The notes under the pieces: model-generated
Seen by the model: only the letters and a program-made list of their open reading frames with translations
Database searches by the model: none
What the model was told of the DNA's origin: nothing
Position numbers and translations under genes: made by a program
Shown here: one piece after another, positions 38,849-45,926 of the stretch
Numbering within the stretch: the first letter of the stretch is position 1
Layout of the letters: every line of letters starts with the position of its first letter
Origin: an uncultured Bacteroidales bacterium
Lineage (GTDB): Bacteria > Bacteroidota > Bacteroidia > Bacteroidales > Paludibacteraceae
Assembly: GCA_903927945.1 (NCBI GenBank)
Contig: CAIYOZ010000002.1
Coordinates: forward strand, 1-48,531
Reading direction: 5' to 3'
DNA length: 48,531 nucleotides

Positions 38849-38856
38849 TATTTTTG
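38849..38856 (+). promoter_or_regulatory. Candidate -7 box before the sigma factor gene
   Basis: TATTTTTG fits TAnnTTTG and lies 33 bases before the ATG at 38890. No clear -33 element at the usual spacing was found. Confidence 0.35.
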
Positions 38857-38889
38857 TTGCATTGAATTTAGCAACTAAAAGACAATAGT

Positions 38890-39471
38890 ATGATGGAAAT
38901 TACCAATTTGAAGAAATCACCTTACTTAAATACCGATGTTCAAACTTCAGAATTACTAGTTGATTTCATTAGCGGTGATACCGCCGCATTCTCAAAGTTA
39001 TACAACCTGCATGTAAACATGCTTTACAATTATGGTTGTAAGATTACCAAAGATGTGGAACTGTTGAAAGACTGTATTCAGGAAGTTTTCATTAAGATTT
39101 ACAACAAAAGGGCTGAACTGGATACAGTGACTAACTTTAAATCGTACATCATTATTTCTCTAAAAAACAAATTGTGTGACGAAAGCCGCAAACGCATCAA
39201 TCTTTCAGATATCGCCGTGGAAGAATTAGATGTTATTTCGGGCGACAATGTGGAGAAAGATTATATTGACAACGAAAAAGAGTTGCTTGATAACGTGTTT
39301 GTAACAAAAATTCTGAATCAATTGTCTCCCCGTCAACGGACAGCCATTGTTTTATACTATATTGAAGAAAAAAAATACGAGGAAATATGTGCGATCATGG
39401 ATATGAATTACCAGTCGGTAAGGAACCTTATTCACCGTGGTATTTCCAAATTACGCACCTGCGCCGTATAA
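38890..39471 (+). CDS. ECF-type RNA polymerase sigma-70 factor
   Basis: This 193-residue protein has a sigma region 2 segment (SKLYNLHVNMLYNYG, then LLKDCIQEVFIKIY) and a C-terminal region 4 with a helix-turn-helix (LSPRQRTAIVLYY, YEEICAIMDMNYQSVRNLI). This is the ECF layout of Bacteroidetes sigma factors that usually pair with a FecR anti-sigma factor and a SusC-like TonB-dependent transporter. Here only a short FecR-like fragment follows, and no SusC/SusD is near. The ATG at 38890 is used; the next codon is also ATG. It may control a distant regulon, or be a leftover of a dismantled locus. Confidence 0.9.
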   Translation: MMEITNLKKSPYLNTDVQTSELLVDFISGDTAAFSKLYNLHVNMLYNYGCKITKDVELLKDCIQEVFIKIYNKRAELDTVTNFKSYIIISLKNKLCDESRKRINLSDIAVEELDVISGDNVEKDYIDNEKELLDNVFVTKILNQLSPRQRTAIVLYYIEEKKYEEICAIMDMNYQSVRNLIHRGISKLRTCAV

Positions 39472-39545
39472 ACCGATAAATTCTTGAGTTTGTGAGTACA
39501 TAATGAGTTGAAGTAGCGTCTTTAAATAAAATTAATAGACACTTC

Positions 39546-39800
39546 GTGAATTCAATAACTGATAAACGCATAGTAAGTATTCTGGTGAATGATGATTTCA
39601 TTAACTACGTACTGAATCCCAACCTCATACTGAAAGAGAGATGGGAGAATCATTTTACCACACACCCCGACGACCTGCCATTGGTCAATAAAGCCCGACA
39701 GATATTACTCGGTGAATATGAGTCCACAGAGCTCTCCCAGGACGCTGCATTAGCTATGGAGCACCTCATCTTTGATAAATGCGGATTACCTTTCAATTAA
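39546..39800 (+). CDS. Short FecR-like N-terminal anti-sigma fragment
   Basis: This 84-residue product starts at GTG 39546; no ATG is available in frame nearby. The stretch DDFINYVLNPN, RWENHFTTHPD and VNKARQILLGE resembles the N-terminal sigma-binding region of Bacteroidetes FecR-type anti-sigma proteins. The transmembrane helix and periplasmic FecR domain that should follow are missing; the frame ends in a stop and the DNA downstream is simple repeats. It lies 74 bases after the ECF sigma gene. It may be a soluble anti-sigma factor working in the cytoplasm, or the remnant of a truncated FecR gene. The similarity is weak but the position supports it. Confidence 0.6.
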   Translation: MNSITDKRIVSILVNDDFINYVLNPNLILKERWENHFTTHPDDLPLVNKARQILLGEYESTELSQDAALAMEHLIFDKCGLPFN

Positions 39801-39839
39801 TCACTCCCCTGCCCTTCTTTTTACACCTACCTATAATTT

Positions 39840-40015
39840 AGGTTATTGGGTTATTTGGTTATTAAGTTATTAGGTTATTAAGTATCGATCTGGTATCTGA
39901 CTCACTACTACAAACTTCCGACTTCCTTCTTCTGACTTCCGACTATAAACTACCGACTGCCGCACTTCTTACTACCGACTTCTTACTACCAACTGCCCAC
40001 TATAAACTATAAACT
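39840..40015. repeat. Degenerate short tandem repeats (GGTTATTN, then CTTCCGACT/CTACCGACT)
   Basis: The first block (39840-39881) has about five copies of GGTTATT or GTTATT with one- or two-base spacers. The second (39907-40015) is a pyrimidine-rich run in which CTTCCGACT, CTACCGACT and ACTATAAACT recur with changes. The repeats are too irregular for an exact copy count. Confidence 0.6.
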
Positions 40016-40195
40016 TATTTTGTTAAATGTTTACAGTATCTTTTCTTGTTATTGGGATATACTTATTGTATTTCTGATGATAATTCTTTTAAAGTAAGAT
40101 TGTTTTTAATATACTAAAGCAGTTTGATTTAGCAAATAAATCCCTTGAATGCTTATTGTACAAAACACATTAATAGAATTTATATATTGTATATA

Positions 40196-40218
40196 ATACA
40201 GTATATAAATACCTGTAT
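40196..40218. promoter_or_regulatory. Candidate operator: ATACAG-N11-CTGTAT
   Basis: A perfect 6-base inverted repeat with an 11-base AT spacer lies 50 bases upstream of the -7 box of the regulator gene. Dyad symmetry of this size fits a dimeric Nudix-like regulator binding its own promoter. The AT-rich surroundings mean chance cannot be excluded. Confidence 0.35.
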
Positions 40219-40268
40219 ATGTGTTTTATAACATGGTAATAAAATATTTATTATTCAAAATATACTCT

Positions 40269-40276
40269 TACATTTG
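40269..40276 (+). promoter_or_regulatory. Candidate -7 box (TACATTTG) of the regulator gene
   Basis: This exact match to TAnnTTTG lies 25 bases before the ATG at 40302; the -33 element is not clear. Confidence 0.45.
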
Positions 40277-40301
40277 TCGACTTTAATAACGGAAATAAAT
40301 A

Positions 40302-41012
40302 ATGGCAATAGAAAATTCATTTACGCTTCATATCTCGGTTGACTGTGTAGTATTTGGCTTTGATGGGGAAAAGCTGAAAGTATTACTGATCGAACGGAGT
40401 ATTAATGAACCAAACGAATTATATAACGACAAGAAACTTCCGGGAAGCATCATCTTCAACAATGAAGATTTAGATGAAGCTGCATCTCGTATTCTGACAG
40501 AACTTACCGGTTTGAAAAATATCTATTTAAGTCAGTTTAAAAGTTTTGGAAATCCAGGCAGGACATCAAACCCCAGGGATATCTTGTGGTTGGAACGGAC
40601 AACGCAATTAAAAATCGGCAGAATAGTCACCGTGGCCTACACTGCGTTGATTAAGATAGACAGGAAGCTGGTATTTAATGCTGCTGATTCATCGGCAAAT
40701 TGGTATGATATTAAAGAAATTGCAAAAATGCAACTTGCATTTGATCATAATCAAATTATTGAAAAGGGATTGGAACATATTCGGCATCAAGTGAACTTAG
40801 AACCTCATTTATTATTTGAATTGTTACCTAAAAAGTTCACCATTTCACAACTTCGTATTATACATGATGTTGTCCATCAAACCCGATCGGATGTCAGGAA
40901 TTTTCAGAAGAAAGTATCCCAAATGCCTTATTTGGTTATGCTTGACGAAGTAGAAGAGGGAGTTCCTCACCGTGCCGCGAGGTTGTATAAGTATAAGAGA
41001 AAGAACCCCTAA
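40302..41012 (+). CDS. Nudix-related pentose regulator (AraR/NrtR type)
   Basis: This 236-residue protein has an N-terminal Nudix-like domain (ISVDCVVFGFDGEKLKVLLIER) and a C-terminal winged helix (FTISQLRIIHDVV, ending HRAARLYKYKRK). The Nudix box at residues ~48-71 (PGSIIFNNEDLDEAASRIL) lacks the catalytic Glu pattern (REuxEE reads RILTEL), so it probably binds a ligand rather than hydrolysing one. Known relatives include the AraR regulator of arabinose use in Bacteroides. Placed upstream of xylB-xylA-xylE, it most likely controls xylose use, probably as a repressor released by the sugar (inference). The last codons and stop lie in a CCCCTAA repeat element. Confidence 0.88.
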   Translation: MAIENSFTLHISVDCVVFGFDGEKLKVLLIERSINEPNELYNDKKLPGSIIFNNEDLDEAASRILTELTGLKNIYLSQFKSFGNPGRTSNPRDILWLERTTQLKIGRIVTVAYTALIKIDRKLVFNAADSSANWYDIKEIAKMQLAFDHNQIIEKGLEHIRHQVNLEPHLLFELLPKKFTISQLRIIHDVVHQTRSDVRNFQKKVSQMPYLVMLDEVEEGVPHRAARLYKYKRKNP

Positions 41013-41120
41013 CCCCTAAAGGGGAACAAAAACCCTTTGGATTGGTGGTTATAAAACAAACAATAATAACTTTTATTGAATAATACTAACGTCTCTTATC
41101 CCCCTTTAGGGGCTAGGGGT
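41004..41120. repeat. CCCCTAAAGGGG-type inverted-repeat element, copy A
   Basis: The left end (aacccctaacccctaaagggg from 41004) pairs with the right end (ccctttaggggctaggggt, ending 41120) at 19 of 20 positions. The element fills nearly all of the gap between the regulator and xylB genes, and its left end encodes the last residues and stop codon of the regulator. The spacer carries AAAACAAAC and TAATACTAAC, which recur in copy B. Confidence 0.8.
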
Positions 41121-41133
41121 AATATTTAAGAAT

Positions 41134-42606
41134 ATGTATCTACTAGGTTATGATTTAGGAAGTTCGTCTGTTAAGGCGAGTTTGGTGAATGCCACCACAG
41201 GCGAATGTGTGTCGTCGGCATTCTTTCCAAAAAAGGAAATGGAAATTATTTCGGTAAAAGCAGGCTGGGCGGAACAAAATCCTGAAATATGGTGGAAAAA
41301 CCTAAAACTCGCTACGCAAGTAGTGTTGGAAGAATCGGGAGTAAATGCAATGGACATAAAAGCCATTGGTATTTCCTATCAAATGCACGGTCTGGTGCTT
41401 GTGGACGAAAACCAACAGGCTATCCGTAATTCCATTATCTGGTGCGACTCACGTGCAGTGCCTTATGGTGAAAAAGCTTTTAATGAAATAGGTGGTGAAC
41501 AGTGTTTATCCCATTTATTGAATTCTCCGGGCAATTTCACTTTGTCAAAAATGGCCTGGGTAAAGGAAAATGAACCTGAAAACTTTGCCAAAGCAAAATA
41601 CTATATGTTACCGGGCGATTATCTGGCTATGCGTATGACAGGTGATGCCCGCACAACAGCATCGGGTTTGTCGGAAGGTATTGCATGGGATTTCAAGTCT
41701 GAATCTCCGGCTAAATTCCTGTTCGATTACTTCGGTTTTGACACAGCTTTAATACCTGAAATTGTACCTACATTTGGTCAACAAGGAAATCTGACAGCCG
41801 ATATCGCTGCTGAACTCGGATTAGCTGCCGGAACTCCAGTGACTTACCGTGCAGGAGACCAACCCAACAATGCATTGTCACTAAACGTATTGAATCCGGG
41901 TGAAATTGCGGCTACCGGTGGTACTTCGGGTGTGGTTTATGGCGTAAACAGCGATTCGAAATACGATCCCCAATCTCGTGTAAACTCATTTGCACATGTA
42001 AATCATACTCCAGAGGATACCCGGGTTGGTGTATTGCTTTGTATTAACGGAACAGCAATTCTAAATACCTGGATAAAGAACAACGTGGCTCCTGAAGGTA
42101 TCAGCTATGCAGAAATGAACGAATTGGCTGCAGAAATTCCTGTGGGGAGTGAAGGCGTTAGTATCATTCCTTTTGGCAATGGGGCTGAACGTGTATTGGG
42201 AAACCTGGAACCAAACTGCTCCATTCACGGTGTAAATTTTAACCGTATTACTAAAGCACATTTTATCCGGGCTGCACACGAAGGTATTGCTTTCTCTTTT
42301 AAGTACGGTATGGACATTATGAATCAAATGGGGATTGAAACCAAAACAATTCGGGCAGGGCATGCGAACTTATTCTTGAGTCCTGTTTTCCGTCAGACTC
42401 TGGCTAATATCACCGGAGCCACCATTGAATTGTACAATACTGATGGTTCAGTAGGGGCAGCACGTGGTGCCGGAATAGGTGCCGGGATTTATAAAGATGC
42501 AGAAGAAGCTTTTGCTACATTGAAAAAGATTCAGGTAATTAACCCCGAACCCGAAAATGTGGAAGCTACGAAAGCGGCGTACGATAAATGGATAATGAAA
42601 ATATAA
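41134..42606 (+). CDS. xylB: Xylulokinase
   Basis: This 490-residue cytoplasmic FGGY-family kinase phosphorylates D-xylulose to D-xylulose 5-phosphate with ATP. The N-terminal phosphate-binding motif DLGSSSVKASLV, the ISYQMHGLVLVD segment (the family's QMHG signature), the GDQPNNAL segment and GGTSGVV are all visible. Its length is normal. It sits before xylose isomerase and a sugar symporter, which fixes the substrate well. Start: ATG 41134, directly after the repeat element. Confidence 0.95.
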   Translation: MYLLGYDLGSSSVKASLVNATTGECVSSAFFPKKEMEIISVKAGWAEQNPEIWWKNLKLATQVVLEESGVNAMDIKAIGISYQMHGLVLVDENQQAIRNSIIWCDSRAVPYGEKAFNEIGGEQCLSHLLNSPGNFTLSKMAWVKENEPENFAKAKYYMLPGDYLAMRMTGDARTTASGLSEGIAWDFKSESPAKFLFDYFGFDTALIPEIVPTFGQQGNLTADIAAELGLAAGTPVTYRAGDQPNNALSLNVLNPGEIAATGGTSGVVYGVNSDSKYDPQSRVNSFAHVNHTPEDTRVGVLLCINGTAILNTWIKNNVAPEGISYAEMNELAAEIPVGSEGVSIIPFGNGAERVLGNLEPNCSIHGVNFNRITKAHFIRAAHEGIAFSFKYGMDIMNQMGIETKTIRAGHANLFLSPVFRQTLANITGATIELYNTDGSVGAARGAGIGAGIYKDAEEAFATLKKIQVINPEPENVEATKAAYDKWIMKI

Positions 42607-42607
42607 G

Positions 42608-42775
42608 AACCCCTGAAGGGGAACAATTAAAGTCAGTTTTCATTATTCAATTAGGTTTTAAAGCTTAATTTCAAAGTTAAAACCAAATCCTCTTACTCCC
42701 CTTTAGGGGTTGGGTGTCATTAAAACAAACTATTAATACTAACTTCTCCGGCTCCGCTTTAGGGGCTGGGGGTCA
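42608..42775. repeat. CCCCTAAAGGGG-type element, copy B with two right ends
   Basis: A left end (aacccctgaaggggaac, 42608-42624) begins two bases after the xylB stop. Two right-end copies follow in tandem: ccctttaggggttgggtgtc near 42697-42720 and ctttaggggctgggggtc near 42752-42775. The words AAAACAAAC and TAATACTAAC between them match copy A. It fills the xylB-xylA gap. Confidence 0.75.
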
Positions 42776-42786
42776 TTAAAATTATT

Positions 42787-44103
42787 ATGTCAACAAAACA
42801 GTATTTCCCAGCAGTGGAAAAAATCAAATTCGAAGGAAAAGAAAGTAAAAACCCATTAGCATTCCGTTACTACGATGCTGAGAAAGTGGTTTATGGTAAA
42901 ACCATGAAAGAATGGTTTAAATTCAGCATGGCCTGGTGGCATACCTTGTGTGCTGAAGGTGGCGATCCTTTTGGTGGTGGCACTCAGGTTCACCCATGGG
43001 TAGGAGCTGCCGATGCGTTGCAAGCTGCAAAAGACAAAATGGATGCAGGTTTTGAATTTATGACGAAGATCGGTATTGAATACTATTGTTTCCACGATCT
43101 TGATTTAATCAGCGAAGGTAACAGCATAGCAGAATACGAAGCAAACCTGAAAGCTATCGTGGCTTATGCGAAACAAAAACAGGCTGAAACCGGCATCAAA
43201 CTTATGTGGGGTACTGCGAATGTATTCTCACCAGCACGTTATATGAATGGTGCAAGCACCAATCCTGATTTTGATGCAGCTGCACGTGCCATGCTTCAAA
43301 TAAAGAATGCGATTGATGCTACTATCGATTTGGGTGGCAAAGCATACGTTTTCTGGGGAGGACGCGAAGGGTACATGTCGTTGCTCAACACCAACATGAA
43401 ACGCGAAAAACAACACATGGGTATGATGTTGACTAAAGCGCGTGACTATGCCCGTGCAAAAGGGTTCAAAGGAGTTTTCCTGATCGAACCGAAACCAATG
43501 GAACCTATGAAACACCAATATGATGTGGATACTGAAACAGTCATCGGATTCCTGAAAGAATTTGGGTTGGAAAACGATTTCAAAATCAACATTGAAGTAA
43601 ACCACGCTACATTGGCCGGTCACACTTTCGAACACGAATTACAATGTGCTGTTGATAATGGCATGTTGGGAGCTATTGATGCTAATCGTGGTGATGTTCA
43701 AAATGGCTGGGATACCGACCAATTCCCGATTGATACTTTTGAATTGACTCAGGCTATGTTAGTGATTCTTCAGGGTGATGGCATGCAAGGTGGTGGTACC
43801 AACTTCGATGCAAAAATCCGTCGTAACTCAACCGATAATAATGATTTATTCATTGCTCATGTTGCCGCCATGGATGTTATGGCACGTTCTTTAGAAGCTG
43901 CTGCAGCGATACTGGAAGAATCTCCTTATAAGAAAATGGTTTCCGACCGTTACGCCTCTTACAACGCAGGGAAAGGGAAAGAATTCGAAGAAGGTAAACT
44001 ATCTTTCGAAGACGTTTATGAGTATGCGAAATCAAATGGAGAACCAGCGCAAATCAGCGGTAAACAAGAGCTTTACGAAGCGATTGTAAATATGTACATT
44101 TAA
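42787..44103 (+). CDS. xylA: D-xylose isomerase
   Basis: This 438-residue metal-dependent isomerase converts D-xylose to D-xylulose. The class II length and motifs are present: catalytic His103 and Asp106 in CFHDLDL, the WGGREGY motif (190-196), and metal/substrate ligands Glu234 and Lys236 in [10 protein letters not shown] followed by KHQYD. Nearby [13 protein letters not shown] completes the site. It acts in the cytoplasm upstream of xylulokinase in the pentose phosphate route. Confidence 0.97.
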   Translation: MSTKQYFPAVEKIKFEGKESKNPLAFRYYDAEKVVYGKTMKEWFKFSMAWWHTLCAEGGDPFGGGTQVHPWVGAADALQAAKDKMDAGFEFMTKIGIEYYCFHDLDLISEGNSIAEYEANLKAIVAYAKQKQAETGIKLMWGTANVFSPARYMNGASTNPDFDAAARAMLQIKNAIDATIDLGGKAYVFWGGREGYMSLLNTNMKREKQHMGMMLTKARDYARAKGFKGVFLIEPKPMEPMKHQYDVDTETVIGFLKEFGLENDFKINIEVNHATLAGHTFEHELQCAVDNGMLGAIDANRGDVQNGWDTDQFPIDTFELTQAMLVILQGDGMQGGGTNFDAKIRRNSTDNNDLFIAHVAAMDVMARSLEAAAAILEESPYKKMVSDRYASYNAGKGKEFEEGKLSFEDVYEYAKSNGEPAQISGKQELYEAIVNMYI

Positions 44104-44109
44104 AAACAG

Positions 44110-44192
44110 AAGTAAGAGGTAAGGAGTGAGAGGCAAGTACTTTGTATTCTTACTGCTTACTTCCTTACCTCTTACCTCTTACCTCTTACCTC
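44110..44192. repeat. Hairpin ending in four TTACCTC tandem copies
   Basis: Four perfect 7-base copies of TTACCTC lie at 44165-44192. The complementary strand word (GTAAGAGGTAAGG at 44111-44124) starts 7 bases after the xylA stop codon and pairs with the first copies at 13 of 14 positions, giving a hairpin with a long loop. It fills most of the 102-base gap before the transporter gene. Confidence 0.75.
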
Positions 44193-44205
44193 TTAATTAA
44201 AACAC

Positions 44206-45603
44206 ATGAACCCAGAAAAAGGAAGTAAATTTTATATTTTCGGAATAACATTGGTGGCCACGTTGGGTGGTTTGCTTTTCGGATACGACACAGCCGTTAT
44301 CTCGGGTGCGGTCGATTCATTAAAAACTGTATTCCACCTGAATGAAGCTACTTTTGGTAGCATGGCAACAACCTATCATGGTGCCACGGTGGCAAGCGCA
44401 CTTATCGGTTGTATTATCGGCAGTGCAGTTTCAGGACTTTTTGCCGAGAAATTAGGACGTAAAAACTCATTGCTTCTGGCAGCTATTCTGTTTTTCCTGT
44501 CGGCATGCGGTGCAGCATATCCTGAATTTTTCTTCTTTCACAAAGGGGACGGTTCTGTACCGGTGCTGATTGCATTCAACATTTACCGTGTGATAGGAGG
44601 AATCGGTGTAGGACTTGCTTCGGCCATTTGCCCTATGTATATTGCTGAAATTGCACCGGCTGAAATTCGCGGGAAACTTGTTTCCTGGAATCAGTTTGCT
44701 ATTATTTTTGGTATGCTGATTGTTTATTTCGTAAACTATTTCATTACGAAAGGTCAACCACAACAATGGATTGATAGCGAAGGATGGCGCTATATGTTTG
44801 CGTCCAATGCGGTACCTGCCGCAGTTTTTGGTATATTATTGTTTTTTGTCCCCGAAACTCCCCGTCATCTGGCGTTGATTGGTCTCGAAGACAAAGCACT
44901 GCACATTCTTGGTAAAATCAACGGATCGAACAAAGCCAAAGAAATCCTACAGGATATTAAAGATTCTGCCCACGAAAAGGTGGAAAAAGTACTGGCTTAT
45001 GGTTGGAAAGTGCTGGTAATAGGCATCCTGCTTTCTGTGTTTCAACAGGCGGTGGGTATCAACGTCGTGCTGTATTATGCTCCAACCATATTCAAAGGAC
45101 TTGGTTTTGGAAACGATGCTGCCATGTACCAGACGGTCATCATGGGCTTTATCAACATTATCTTTACATTAGTAGCTATCTTTACAGTCGATAAATTCGG
45201 ACGTAAACCGCTTTTAATTATCGGTTCTATAGGAATGGCCATCGGAATGTTCGCCATTGGATTGTTGGCTCATCTGCAAATTATTGGTGTAAGCACGTTG
45301 GTTTTCATTGTCATCTATTCGGCTTCGTTTATGATGTCGTGGGGACCGATTTGTTGGGTATTGATCTCTGAAATTTTCCCGAATACCATTCGTGGCAAAG
45401 CAATTGCAATCGCTGTAGCAGCCCAATGGATTTCCAACTTTATTGTTTCGGCTTCATTCCCGGCTCTGCAAGCGGTGAGCATGACTTTCACCTACTGGTT
45501 GTACGGAGTCATGAGTATTTTATCAGCCATCTTTGTTTGGAAAATGGTTCCTGAGACAAAAGGAAAAACGTTGGAAAACATAACTAAATTGTGGAGAAAA
45601 TAA
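44206..45603 (+). CDS. xylE: D-xylose:H+ symporter (MFS sugar porter)
   Basis: This 465-residue inner-membrane protein has 12 predicted helices. Sugar-porter signatures are visible: FGYDTAVISG in helix 1, AEKLGRKNSL after helix 2, VPETPRHLAL in the middle, QQAVGINVVLYYAPTIF in helix 7 and VPETKGKTLE at the end. Homologues such as E. coli XylE import D-xylose with protons. The xylB-xylA context supports xylose; arabinose or glucose use cannot be excluded. Confidence 0.92.
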   Translation: MNPEKGSKFYIFGITLVATLGGLLFGYDTAVISGAVDSLKTVFHLNEATFGSMATTYHGATVASALIGCIIGSAVSGLFAEKLGRKNSLLLAAILFFLSACGAAYPEFFFFHKGDGSVPVLIAFNIYRVIGGIGVGLASAICPMYIAEIAPAEIRGKLVSWNQFAIIFGMLIVYFVNYFITKGQPQQWIDSEGWRYMFASNAVPAAVFGILLFFVPETPRHLALIGLEDKALHILGKINGSNKAKEILQDIKDSAHEKVEKVLAYGWKVLVIGILLSVFQQAVGINVVLYYAPTIFKGLGFGNDAAMYQTVIMGFINIIFTLVAIFTVDKFGRKPLLIIGSIGMAIGMFAIGLLAHLQIIGVSTLVFIVIYSASFMMSWGPICWVLISEIFPNTIRGKAIAIAVAAQWISNFIVSASFPALQAVSMTFTYWLYGVMSILSAIFVWKMVPETKGKTLENITKLWRK

Positions 45604-45764
45604 GTAAGTACGCGAAATAAAGAAATGTCCTGTTTATAAATTGAAAATCAGGATCAGAATAGAACGTGGATTCAGGTGGATTCAGCAGATAAATAGTTGA
45701 TTGGTTGATTAAGTTGATTAAGTCCCAAAAAAGGTATGGAATAGCAGTAAATTTCAAACTTCCA

Positions 45765-45795
45765 CTCTTTACACCCCTTTAATGGGCTTGGAGTT
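45765..45795. repeat. Degenerate right end of the CCCCTAAAGGGG element
   Basis: The words ctctttacacccctttaatg and gggcttggagttc resemble the right end at 42697-42720 with several changes. No matching left end is seen, so it is probably a decayed half-copy. Confidence 0.45.
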
Positions 45796-45826
45796 CTTTG
45801 TTTCTTCATCCGGCTTTTTTAATTAC

Positions 45827-45861
45827 AAAGCGTGTAGTGGTACCTGACCATTACACGCTTT
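45827..45861. terminator. Bidirectional terminator-like hairpin
   Basis: A 14-base stem (aaagcgtgtagtgg at 45827-45840 with ccattacacgcttt at 45848-45861, one G-T pair) surrounds a 7-base loop. A-rich and T-rich flanks lie on either side. The position between convergent genes fits a terminator serving both. Confidence 0.75.
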
Positions 45862-45926
45862 CATAGTACCAATTAACTAATTAACTCTATCAACTTAATC
45901 AACCAATTAACCAATCAACCAATCAA

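Larger units (their letters stand above)
39801..40301. other. 501-base intergenic region with simple repeats and regulator promoter
   Basis: No gene is visible. The first half is simple, degenerate repeat DNA (39840-40015), the second half is very AT-rich, and the last 110 bases carry a candidate operator (40196-40218) and -7 box (40269-40276) for the Nudix-type regulator. Confidence 0.6.
45604..45926. other. 323-base convergent intergenic region
   Basis: This lies between two convergent genes and holds no gene. It contains left and right arms of a TTGATTGG-type palindrome, a degenerate CCCCTTTA element (45765-45795), and a strong hairpin between them (45827-45861) that can terminate transcription from both sides. 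Confidence 0.7.
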
